Shown here in pieces: positions 1-6,029 of a stretch of 16,187 nt of DNA; the stretch's first letter is position 1; each line of letters begins with the position of its first letter. Source of the stretch: SIG480 sp045586595 (GTDB taxonomy: Bacteria; Bacillota; Clostridia; Oscillospirales; JAAYXM01); contig JAZNAQ010000032.1 of NCBI GenBank assembly GCA_045586595.1, positions 1 through 16,187 of the forward strand, written 5' to 3'. A program made the position numbers and the translations under genes. The notes beneath the pieces are model-generated. The model ran no database searches. It saw only the letters and a list, made by a program, of their open reading frames with translations, and was not told where the DNA came from.

Positions 1-13
1 CTTGTTTTTTCAT
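1..13 (-). CDS. start of an unknown gene, cut off by the window edge
   Basis: Only the first four codons are present (Met-Lys-Lys-Gln). An ATG is followed by Lys codons, and a GGAGGA ribosome binding site lies at 21-26, 7 bases upstream. The Met-Lys-Lys start is common for exported or membrane proteins, but nothing about function can be inferred from four residues. The leader contains an inverted repeat that would cover this ribosome binding site (see 23-77). The gene is separated from parC by a terminator, so it probably has its own promoter. Confidence 0.55.
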
Positions 14-22
14 AGATAAATC

Positions 23-77
23 CTCCATTGTGTTTTTAATTTGACTGGCAGGTCATTTTTATTCTAACACAATGGAG
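23..77 (-). promoter_or_regulatory. leader inverted repeat that can sequester the ribosome binding site
   Basis: CTCCATTGTGTT at 23-34 and AACACAATGGAG at 66-77 form a perfect 12-bp inverted repeat with a 31-base loop. In the minus-strand transcript the downstream arm contains the GGAG of the ribosome binding site used by the gene starting at 13. The hairpin would therefore block ribosome access. The loop contains a shorter nested pairing (TGAC/GTCA). A DNA operator for a dimeric repressor would look similar and cannot be excluded. Confidence 0.5.
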
Positions 78-109
78 AATTTTTTGTTCATCGGCAATAG
101 CCTCTTTTG

Positions 110-132
110 AACCACGCGACTATCGCGTGGTT
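110..132. repeat. perfect 10-bp hairpin between parC terminator and leader
   Basis: AACCACGCGA (110-119) and TCGCGTGGTT (123-132) pair perfectly around a 3-base loop. On the plus strand it is followed by only a short T run (TTTTC). On the minus strand there is no T tract. It is therefore not a convincing terminator in either direction. No plus-strand gene lies upstream that it could terminate. Confidence 0.5.
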
Positions 133-135
133 TTC

Positions 136-141
136 ATTATA
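136..141 (-). promoter_or_regulatory. possible -10 box for the gene at the left edge
   Basis: The minus strand reads TATAAT here. The expected -35 position falls inside the arm of the parC terminator, and I see no good match to TTGACA there. The start of transcription would fall inside the 110-132 hairpin. The call rests on the -10 hexamer alone. Confidence 0.3.
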
Positions 142-145
142 CAAC

Positions 146-179
146 AAAAATGACTTGTGAAAAATCACAAGTCATTTTT
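146..179. terminator. bidirectional intrinsic terminator after parC
   Basis: A 15-bp perfect stem pairs 146-160 with 165-179 around an AAAA loop. It has A-rich and T-rich flanks, so either strand gives a GC-containing stem ending in a U run. It begins about 10 bases beyond the parC stop codon and is the natural end of the parE-parC operon. Confidence 0.85.
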
Positions 180-188
180 TATTTTTCG

Positions 189-2408
189 TCAACCGAAAAG
201 CGATATTTGCTCATCAAGCCTTTCGTCATCAGTAAGCCTTGCACCCGCGGCCGGAAGCGTGCGTACATTATATCTCGACTCATCCTTGATACTTGAGCCG
301 CCTACTCTGCAGGCATATTTAACCTTATATTTAGGTTTAAGCTTCATAACAGCAACACCCTGAGTACTGCGTGATGTCTTTGGAGCAAGAAGTGCGGTAT
401 GGAATATAAGCGCCCGGTTTTCTGTAGAGTACATTACAAACCTGTCATCTTCATCTATTTTAAACGCTGCAACAAGCGGACTCTTATCAGAATATGCACC
501 TGTAAGACGTTTACGGTTTGTCTTTGTTTCATACGAAGAAAGCTCAACGCGCGCAACCTTACCGTTTTCAAAAACAAACAGGAGATTTCCTTTATAATCC
601 TCAGGGTTGCACATAAATACAACCTGTTCGCCTTCGTCCATACCAAGCTTTGCCGGCAAATAGTCGCCTAGCACACTTGCTTTTGTATCAGCAAAGTCAC
701 TTACATGCACCTTATACACCTGACATTTATCAGTAAAGAACAGAAGTTCGCCTCTGTTTGTCGTTTCAAAGGTTGTGAGAAGCCCGTCGTTTTCCTTATA
801 CTTCTGCTCGCCACCCATACGCAACGAAAGCGGAGTTATTTTCTTAAAGTAGCTCTCGCGTGAAAGGAATACATGAACGGGATAATCCTCTACAGTTTCT
901 TCTTCGTTATATTCTTCAACTTCATTACTGTAGACAATTTGCGTTTTTCGCGGCGAGTCATACTTTCTGATTATCTCCTCAAGACCCTTGATGATAAGAT
1001 TGCGTATTTTTGTCTTACTTGCAAGTATCTCTTCAAGCTCTTCTATCTCGCGTGAAAGCTCATCAGTTTCAGCAACGCGCTTTAAAATATATTCTTTATT
1101 TATATTTCGAAGCTTTATTTCAGCAACATATTCAGCCTGAATTTCGTCTATACCAAACCCTATCATAAGATTCGGTACAACCTCGCTCTCCTCCTCCGTT
1201 TCACGGATAATGGCGATTGCGCGGTCAATGTCCAAAAGGATTTTCTTAAGGCCTTTTAATTTATGGAGCTTATCTTTTTTTCTCTTAAGTTCAGCAAACA
1301 CTCGGCGTTTTACACACTCAGCTCTCCATGCCGTCCACTCGTTGAGCAGCTCACGCACACCAAGTACCATCGGATTCCCGCCAATAAGCACGTTAAAGTT
1401 GCATGAATATGAATCCATAAGCGGAGTGAGTTTAAAAAGCTTCTGCATAAGTTTTTCGGGGTCTGTACCGCGCTTTAGCTCTATAGCAAGCTTTAAGCCT
1501 TCTTTATCAGACTCATCACGCATATCCGAAACTTCGCGAAGCTTCCCTGCTTTTACCAGCTCACTGACCTTGTCAATTATGGCCTCAATTGTAGTTGTAT
1601 ACGGTATCTCAAATACCTCTATAAGGTTATTTGACTTGTCATAGTTCCAGCGTGCGCGCAATTTAAACGAGCCACGACCTGTTTTATATATGTTTTCAAT
1701 AGCTTCTTTGTCGTAAACAAGCTCGGCACCCGTCGGGAAATCGGGTGCAAGAAGGGTTGAAGTTATGTCATGCTCGGGATTTCTTATAAGCTCAATCGTT
1801 GTACGGCAAACCTCGGTAAGGTTAAATCCGCAGATATTTGAAGCCATGCCGACAGCTATACCCGTATTTGCAGAAACGAGTATGTTCGGGAACTCTGTTG
1901 GGAGAAGCGTCGGCTCGTCAAGCGTATTATCATAGTTTGGGACAAAATCAACAGTATCGCGAATGTCTCGGAAAAGCTCTGCGCAGATTGGTGCAAGCTT
2001 TACCTCGGTATAACGCGATGCCGCATATGCCATATCGCGAGAGTACACCTTACCGAAGTTACCCTTTGAATCAACAAAGGGGAAATTCAGTGCCTGATAG
2101 CCTCTTGCAAGGCGAACCATCGTCTCATATATTGCAGCATCACCATGGGGGTTTAACTTCATTGTCTGACCGACAACGTTTGCCGACTTTGTTCTTGCAC
2201 CCGAAAGCAGACCCATTGTATACATGGTATAGAGAAGCTTTCTGTGTGAAGGTTTAAAGCCGTCAATTTCGGGAATCGCACGGGAAATAATGACCGACAT
2301 TGCATACGGCATATAGTTTTTTTCTAAAGTTTCTGTTATCTGCTGTTCAACAACCTCCGCGCTGAGTCCAAAGACCTTGCGCTCCTCAGTCTTTTTCTTT
2401 CTTGCCAT
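189..2408 (-). CDS. parC: DNA topoisomerase IV subunit A-like protein (ParC/GyrA family)
   Basis: This is the DNA-cleaving subunit of a type IIA topoisomerase, which passes one duplex through another with ATP used by the ParE partner encoded just upstream. Of 739 residues, the first 500 or so form the breakage-reunion domain. The catalytic tyrosine is Tyr133 in SRYTE, next to Arg132, and the NPHGD motif is at 86-90. The remainder (about 510-700) resembles a short beta-pinwheel with degenerate blade repeats such as RSTQGVAVMKL. I see no canonical GyrA box (QRRGGKG), which favours a topoisomerase IV-like enzyme over gyrase, though this clade is divergent and gyrase-like activity is not ruled out. 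At the main quinolone-contact position (Ser83 of E. coli GyrA) the residue is Ala91; the acidic partner Glu95 is kept. The ATG start has an AGGGAGGGG ribosome binding site that overlaps the end of parE, 15 bases away, suggesting coupled translation. Confidence 0.9.
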   Translation of the reverse strand: MARKKKTEERKVFGLSAEVVEQQITETLEKNYMPYAMSVIISRAIPEIDGFKPSHRKLLYTMYTMGLLSGARTKSANVVGQTMKLNPHGDAAIYETMVRLARGYQALNFPFVDSKGNFGKVYSRDMAYAASRYTEVKLAPICAELFRDIRDTVDFVPNYDNTLDEPTLLPTEFPNILVSANTGIAVGMASNICGFNLTEVCRTTIELIRNPEHDITSTLLAPDFPTGAELVYDKEAIENIYKTGRGSFKLRARWNYDKSNNLIEVFEIPYTTTIEAIIDKVSELVKAGKLREVSDMRDESDKEGLKLAIELKRGTDPEKLMQKLFKLTPLMDSYSCNFNVLIGGNPMVLGVRELLNEWTAWRAECVKRRVFAELKRKKDKLHKLKGLKKILLDIDRAIAIIRETEEESEVVPNLMIGFGIDEIQAEYVAEIKLRNINKEYILKRVAETDELSREIEELEEILASKTKIRNLIIKGLEEIIRKYDSPRKTQIVYSNEVEEYNEEETVEDYPVHVFLSRESYFKKITPLSLRMGGEQKYKENDGLLTTFETTNRGELLFFTDKCQVYKVHVSDFADTKASVLGDYLPAKLGMDEGEQVVFMCNPEDYKGNLLFVFENGKVARVELSSYETKTNRKRLTGAYSDKSPLVAAFKIDEDDRFVMYSTENRALIFHTALLAPKTSRSTQGVAVMKLKPKYKVKYACRVGGSSIKDESRYNVRTLPAAGARLTDDERLDEQISLFG

Positions 2409-2423
2409 TTACGAACCCCTCCC

Positions 2424-4418
2424 TTACGACACGTCGGCTTCGTCGAGATATTTCCAACCGTTTTCGGCAATATATTGCTTGCGCTCTGCAAGATTATCGC
2501 CGAGGAGCAGGTCAAACATCTCTGCCACAGCCGCTTCTGCCATATCCGGAACAACCTTTATAAGGCGGCGCGTTTCAGGATTCATAGTTGTTTCCCACAT
2601 CATATCCGGCTCGTTTTCACCAAGACCCTTACTGCGCTGAATTGTGTACTTTGCATTGCCGAGACTTGAGAGAATATCGTTCTTTTCGGTATCTGAATAT
2701 GCAAAATATGTGTCATTGCCACTATTTATTTCATAAAGCGGTGACTCTGCGATATAGACATAACCTTCTTTTATAAGAGTCGGCATCAGCCTGTATATCA
2801 TTGTCAATATAAGCGTTCGAATCTGGAAACCATCCACATCAGCATCAGTACAGATAATGACGCGCTTCCAACGCAGGCCTCCGAGGTCAAACGATGATAA
2901 ATCTTTATTCTTTTTGCTCTGAACCTCAACACCGCAGCCGAGAACCTTTACAAGATCAACAATAATATCGCTGTTAAATATTTTGCCGAAATCTGCCTTT
3001 AAGCAGTTTAAGATTTTGCCGCGCACAGGCATAATTGCCTGAAACTCTGCACTTCTCCCCTGCTTACATGCACCCGCCGCGGAATCGCCCTCTACGATAT
3101 ACAGCTCACGCCGTTCTCTGTCCTTTGTGCGGCAATCAATAAACTTTTGGATACGGCTTGTTATATCAAGATTGCCCGAAAGCTTTTTCTTGATATTAAG
3201 GCGTTCTTTTTCTGCGCTTTCGCGGCTACGTTTATTAACGAGAACCTGGTCGCATATACGCATTGCCTCGTCTCGGTTTTCTATAAAGTATATCTCAAGC
3301 TGTGAACGCAAAAACTCAGCCATTGCGTCCTGGATAAATTTATTTGTAACAGCTTTTTTAGTCTGGTTTTCATACGATGCTATTGTTGAAAAGTTGTTTG
3401 AAACCAAGAGCAGGCAGTCAAATACGTCAACAAAACTTATCTTACTTTCGTTCTTTTGATACTTTCCGTTTTGTTTTGCAAAATTATCAATAGCGTAAAC
3501 AAACGCATTGCGAACCGCCTTATCGGGCGCACCGCCGTATTCAAGCCAGGATGAATTGTGATAATATTCAATCTTTGGAACAGTGTTGGTAAAGCAGAAT
3601 GCCGCAGAAATCTTAACCTTATACTCAGGTCTGTCATCACGGTCTCTGCCCTTTCGCTCACATGTCCAGAACTGCGGCTTTGTAAGCGGGGGCTTGTCCC
3701 CGGCAAGTTCTTCCACATAATCTATTATGCCGTTTTCATATTTGAAATCGGTTGTTTCAAAGCTACCGCCGCGCTGCTGACGGAACTTGAAGGTTATGCC
3801 TGCGTTTACAACTGCCTGACGCTTTAATGTGTCAAGAAAATACTCTGGCGGAATATTAACATCCGTAAAAACCTCAAGGTCGGGTTTCCAACGAATACGA
3901 GAGCCCGTCTTTTTTCTGTCGGTAGGCTCGGTTTTCAATCCTCCTATATTCTCGCCTTTTTCAAAGTGAAGAGAATACTTATTGCCGTCACGCCATACAG
4001 TTACATCCATATATTCGGATGTGTACTGGGTCGCGCACGCACCAAGACCGTTAAGACCGAGTGAGTACTCATAGTTTGAGCCTTCGTTGTTCTTATATTT
4101 TCCGCCTGCATACAGCTCGCAGAAAACAAGCTCCCAGTTATAACGCTCCTCAGCAGGGTTATAGTCAACCGGGCAGCCTCGACCGAAGTCCTCGACCTCG
4201 ATTGACTTATCCTCATAAAGAGTAATGATAATAGTATCACCATGACCTTCTCGAGCTTCATCTATTGAGTTTGATACTATTTCAAATGCAGAATGCTCGC
4301 ACGCATCAAGACCGTCCGAGCCAAAAATAACAGACGGGCGTTTTCTAACCCTGTCCGCACCTTTTAAAGAAGAAATACTCTCATTATCGTATTCTTTTTT
4401 TACCGCTTTTGTGCTCAA
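2424..4418 (-). CDS. parE: DNA topoisomerase IV subunit B-like protein (ParE/GyrB family)
   Basis: This is the ATPase and TOPRIM subunit that pairs with the adjacent ParC. The GHKL ATP site shows Glu46 and Asn50 (FEIVSN), DFGRG at 77-81, GLNGLGA at 121-127 and the QTK loop at 352-354. The TOPRIM metal site shows EGDS at 444-447 and DADVDG at 525-530, followed by SKGLGE near 596-601. At 664 aa it has the usual ParE length, with no large insertion. The N-terminal signature is unusual: RKRPSVIFG replaces the near-universal RKRPGMYIG, and the Asp before the key Asn is Ser49. The start is TTG (minus strand of 4416-4418), 7 bases after GGAGG at 4426-4430. No ATG nearby has comparable support. It is the first gene of the parE-parC operon, transcribed from the promoter at 4477-4506. 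Confidence 0.9.
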   Translation of the reverse strand: MSTKAVKKEYDNESISSLKGADRVRKRPSVIFGSDGLDACEHSAFEIVSNSIDEAREGHGDTIIITLYEDKSIEVEDFGRGCPVDYNPAEERYNWELVFCELYAGGKYKNNEGSNYEYSLGLNGLGACATQYTSEYMDVTVWRDGNKYSLHFEKGENIGGLKTEPTDRKKTGSRIRWKPDLEVFTDVNIPPEYFLDTLKRQAVVNAGITFKFRQQRGGSFETTDFKYENGIIDYVEELAGDKPPLTKPQFWTCERKGRDRDDRPEYKVKISAAFCFTNTVPKIEYYHNSSWLEYGGAPDKAVRNAFVYAIDNFAKQNGKYQKNESKISFVDVFDCLLLVSNNFSTIASYENQTKKAVTNKFIQDAMAEFLRSQLEIYFIENRDEAMRICDQVLVNKRSRESAEKERLNIKKKLSGNLDITSRIQKFIDCRTKDRERRELYIVEGDSAAGACKQGRSAEFQAIMPVRGKILNCLKADFGKIFNSDIIVDLVKVLGCGVEVQSKKNKDLSSFDLGGLRWKRVIICTDADVDGFQIRTLILTMIYRLMPTLIKEGYVYIAESPLYEINSGNDTYFAYSDTEKNDILSSLGNAKYTIQRSKGLGENEPDMMWETTMNPETRRLIKVVPDMAEAAVAEMFDLLLGDNLAERKQYIAENGWKYLDEADVS

Positions 4419-4425
4419 AATAAAA

Positions 4426-4430
4426 CCTCC
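4426..4430 (-). promoter_or_regulatory. ribosome binding site that fixes the TTG start of parE
   Basis: The minus strand reads GGAGG, 7 bases before TTG-AGC-ACA. It supports a TTG start at 4418. The only ATG immediately upstream (next to 4430) directly abuts this site and could not use it. Confidence 0.7.
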
Positions 4431-4476
4431 ATGCGCGCAAAAGGCGCCAAGATTTAAAAACTTATTATATAGAGAT

Positions 4477-4506
4477 ATATTACCATATTTTGATATCTGA
4501 TGTCAA
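4477..4506 (-). promoter_or_regulatory. sigma-A-type promoter of parE-parC
   Basis: On the minus strand TTGACA (4501-4506) and TAATAT (4477-4482) are separated by 18 bases. The -35 box is a perfect consensus match. Transcription would start near 4470, giving a leader of about 50 bases before the TTG start. The rest of the 236-base gap to the plus-strand gene at 4655 is A/T-rich. I see no equally clear promoter for that divergent gene. Confidence 0.75.
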
Positions 4507-4654
4507 CTTTTCCACAATATACACTTTCATTGCCTTTGTCGGAGATTTTTGGTATGCAATACGGAATAATTGTCCAAAATAGAAATATATATAGAGTGTG
4601 AGAAGTTTTATAAAAGATATTCTACACGATGTCAAAAACAGAGGAGGTTATTCT

Positions 4655-4951
4655 ATGGATAAGGCAATAAAAAAAGAAAGCATAATCCGCGAAAAAATCC
4701 GCACACAGCTATCTTCCCTTTTTCAAAAAAAGCAGGAGGACGCAGTTTCACTTGAAAAAAAGCAGCTCCTTTCTGATATAGAGGAAGCTCTTGCAGACCT
4801 ACGATATGCTAGAAGCTGTTTTGAAGAAGCCCGCGACCCCGAAATGATAGAAGCTTGCGTCTATGAAATAAAATCTGCCGAAGCAAGATACAGTTACCTG
4901 CTTCGCAAAGCAAAGCTTATTGCAGATTATAACTCAAAGATTTCTGTCTGA
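4655..4951 (+). CDS. yaaL: DUF2508 (YaaL-type) small protein
   Basis: This 98-residue, charged, mostly helical protein is recognisable as DUF2508. Markers are the pattern AxxDLxxAxxxFEEARDPEMIEACVY around residues 46-70, then the conserved tail with ARYSYLLRKAK (77-87). Its biochemical function is not known. In Bacillus and Clostridia a yaaL gene typically sits directly before bofA, as here, where bofA follows after 20 bases. The ATG at 4655 is chosen because GAGGAGG at 4641-4647 lies 7 bases upstream. A longer reading from 4598 would add 19 residues but would place that ribosome binding site inside the gene. There is no signal peptide or membrane segment, so it is probably cytoplasmic. Confidence 0.8.
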   Translation: MDKAIKKESIIREKIRTQLSSLFQKKQEDAVSLEKKQLLSDIEEALADLRYARSCFEEARDPEMIEACVYEIKSAEARYSYLLRKAKLIADYNSKISV

Positions 4952-4971
4952 TTTTTCTGAGGTATATCATC

Positions 4972-5205
4972 ATGGAAACGACACACATAATATATATCGC
5001 AACTGTCCTTATCATTCTTTTATTATGTATTTTTTGCGGATTTCGTAAATTTCTTCTTCGCGCGGTCTCCGGTTTTGCTGTCTTATTTACGGCAAGCGCA
5101 TTCGGAATCAGCGCAAATGTTAATGTAATTAGCGGTATATTGTGCTCGTTTCTCGGTATTCCCGGCGCTCTTTCATTTATAGCAATATTAAAGATTTTTA
5201 ACTGA
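4972..5205 (+). CDS. bofA: BofA-type pro-sigma-K processing inhibitor family protein
   Basis: This 77-residue membrane protein has two hydrophobic segments (about 5-22 and 30-46), an amphipathic stretch, and the family tail ISGILCSFLGIPGALSFI (53-70). In B. subtilis BofA sits in the outer forespore membrane and holds the intramembrane protease SpoIVFB inactive, delaying sigma-K activation in the mother cell. BofA-like proteins occur widely in spore-forming Clostridia, including species where that exact circuit is uncertain, so the role here is inferred from family and context. TGAGG at 4958-4962 precedes the ATG by 9 bases. It follows the DUF2508 gene as in other genomes and is probably cotranscribed with it. 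A hairpin at 5208-5237 ends the unit. The Cys residues in the first helix are not a family feature I recognise. Confidence 0.8.
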   Translation: METTHIIYIATVLIILLLCIFCGFRKFLLRAVSGFAVLFTASAFGISANVNVISGILCSFLGIPGALSFIAILKIFN

Positions 5206-5207
5206 GA

Positions 5208-5237
5208 AGAAGCGACGGGCATATGCCCGCCGCTTCT
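5208..5237. terminator. shared hairpin between bofA and the convergent miniprotein gene
   Basis: AGAAGCG (5208-5214) and CGGGC (5216-5220) pair with GCCCG (5225-5229) and CGCTTCT (5231-5237) around an ATAT loop, with a single A/C mismatch. It lies 2 bases after bofA on the plus strand and 16 bases after the 38-aa gene on the minus strand. The T tracts are weak on both sides (GATTTTGATT on plus), so termination may be partial or may need a factor. Confidence 0.6.
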
Positions 5238-5253
5238 CTGCCGGAGATTTTGA

Positions 5254-5370
5254 TTAGCAGCCGCAGTTATTGCCGCAATTATTGCCGCAAAGGAGCCATA
5301 CTACAACGATAGCAGCGATGATGATAATCCATGCGCAGTTTGTGCTTCCGCAGTTGTCGTTACATAACAT
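5254..5370 (-). CDS. 38-aa Cys-rich single-pass membrane miniprotein
   Basis: This short gene has a textbook ribosome binding site (AGGAGGT, minus strand of 5379-5385) 8 bases before an ATG. The protein starts MLCNDNCGSTNCAWIIIIAA. A hydrophobic helix of about 15 residues (13-27) is flanked by Cys, Asn and Gly-rich tails, and the C-terminus carries a repeated NNCG unit and ends in Cys-Gly-Cys. Seven of the 38 residues are Cys (positions 3, 7, 12, 28, 32, 36, 38). I recognise the general style from tiny Cys/Gly/Asn-rich membrane proteins of spore-forming Firmicutes, loosely like YjcZ-type sporulation proteins, but cannot assign a family. Its position among bofA, the BofC-like gene and a germination gene suggests a spore or sporulation role, which is inference only. 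It is convergent with bofA and divergent from the small RNA. Confidence 0.75.
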   Translation of the reverse strand: MLCNDNCGSTNCAWIIIIAAIVVVWLLCGNNCGNNCGC

Positions 5371-5453
5371 AAGGTGTTACCTCCTAAAAGTTTTTTCACT
5401 TCATTCTATTCACTCAGAAAAATATGGTTACTCAAAAAATTTCAAAAAAGGTA

Positions 5454-5482
5454 TTTACAAATTTTGGAAATTGTGTTATTAT
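5454..5482 (+). promoter_or_regulatory. sigma-A-type promoter of the small RNA
   Basis: TTTACA (5454-5459) and TATTAT (5477-5482) are separated by exactly 17 bases, in an A/T-rich region. Each box differs from consensus at one position. Transcription would begin around 5488-5490, and no protein-coding start with a ribosome binding site follows before the terminator at 5557-5594. Confidence 0.75.
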
Positions 5483-5488
5483 ATAGGT

Positions 5489-5594
5489 GATGAGAGACAG
5501 TAAGTCCTCGGGCTCGCTGTCCATTCATATCTTTATCCCCACAACCCACTTTACTGGCACCTGATGCTCAAAAAGCGTCGGGTGCTCTTTCTTT
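5489..5594 (+). ncRNA. candidate small RNA, unclassified
   Basis: A strong promoter (5454-5482) and a strong intrinsic terminator (5557-5594) delimit a transcript of about 105 bases. The 5' part folds into a hairpin: GACAG (5496-5500) pairs with CTGTC (5517-5521) and the pairing continues inwards with one mismatch. A single-stranded pyrimidine-rich section (5521-5556) follows, with UCCCC and CCCAC, and then the terminator. I do not recognise SRP RNA, 6S RNA, tmRNA, RNase P or a known riboswitch in it. The exposed C-rich stretch is the type used by Firmicutes trans-acting small RNAs to pair with G-rich ribosome binding sites. That is inference. It could instead be a leader with a regulated terminator for the gene at 5656. 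Confidence 0.6.
5557..5594 (+). terminator. intrinsic terminator of the small RNA
   Basis: A 12-bp stem pairs 5557-5568 with 5574-5585, including two G-U pairs, around a CAAAA loop. It is followed by the T-rich run TCTTTCTTT. It is a strong terminator on the plus strand only. Confidence 0.85.
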
Positions 5595-5624
5595 GTATCA
5601 AAACGGAAACTTAGGGTAATAATA
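5595..5624 (+). promoter_or_regulatory. candidate forespore (sigma-G-like) promoter
   Basis: GTATC at 5595-5599 and AATAATA at 5618-5624 are separated by 18 bases. The B. subtilis sigma-G pattern is roughly GHATR, 18 bases, CATNHTA; each box here misses one position. The site lies directly after the small-RNA terminator and 31 bases before the BofC-like gene, where a forespore promoter would make sense. Sites this short and A/T-rich occur by chance, so confidence is limited. Confidence 0.4.
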
Positions 5625-5655
5625 CCTATATATACAAAAGACAGGAAGTGATTAT

Positions 5656-6018
5656 ATGAACTCAGCCAAAAGGATTACAGTTGCTGCATGCGCGCTTTTC
5701 ATAATGCTCGGATTTGTTGCCGGAGGGGTTTCTCAGCTATGGGATTATGAAACATCAAAAATAACAGAGGGAGTCTCCGAAGCCTCAACCATAACAGAAA
5801 CAAACACTGAGGAAATATCAGAGAACAATAAGTATGTTCTGAAAATTGAGGATGGGATTGTTGTAGTATTTAATGAAACAGATATGACCCGCCCAATAAT
5901 CGTCACTGACATATACGCCGGAACGCTAAGGCACTTTGACCGCGAGCAACTAACCCGCGGCATAGTTGCAAACGATGACTTTGAGCTTCAAGGCATGCTT
6001 GAGGACTTCTCAAGCTAA
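5656..6018 (+). CDS. membrane-anchored protein with BofC C-terminal-like domain
   Basis: The protein has 120 residues. A short positive N-terminus and a hydrophobic segment (about 7-28) form a membrane anchor or uncleaved signal. A Ser/Thr/Glu-rich linker (31-57) follows, and then a folded domain (about 59-119). That domain, with YVLKIEDGIVVVF, a central TDIYAGTL and DREQLTRGI (95-103), matches the pattern I know from BofC C-terminal domains of Clostridia. In B. subtilis BofC is an exported forespore protein that restrains the signalling protease SpoIVB, upstream of the BofA-held SpoIVFB. The protein lacks the separate N-terminal domain of B. subtilis BofC, so it is a relative, not a clear orthologue. 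AGGAAG at 5643-5648 precedes the ATG. The germination gene follows after 11 bases, so the two are surely one operon. Confidence 0.7.
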   Translation: MNSAKRITVAACALFIMLGFVAGGVSQLWDYETSKITEGVSEASTITETNTEEISENNKYVLKIEDGIVVVFNETDMTRPIIVTDIYAGTLRHFDREQLTRGIVANDDFELQGMLEDFSS

Positions 6019-6029
6019 CAGGAGACAAT

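Noticed and set aside
4432..4450. GC-rich palindromes (GCGCGC and GGCGCC) in the parE leader
   Set aside because: They can form only a 4-bp stem around CTTTT and are too small to argue for a regulatory structure.
4530..4600. Possible promoter for the DUF2508-bofA unit (for example TTGCCT with TATGCA, or TTGTCC with TATATA)
   Set aside because: No pair combined good boxes with proper spacing, and no sporulation sigma pattern stood out. A promoter must exist in this gap, but I cannot place it.
4598..4654. 19-residue N-terminal extension of the DUF2508 protein
   Set aside because: The strong GAGGAGG site with correct spacing lies inside the extension, directly before the ATG at 4655, and the extension has no ribosome binding site of its own.
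5490..5564. 24-codon open frame starting at ATG 5490 within the small RNA
   Set aside because: The ATG is at the predicted transcript start with no room for a ribosome binding site, and the frame runs through the hairpin and into the terminator stem. Leaderless translation cannot be excluded, but nothing supports it.
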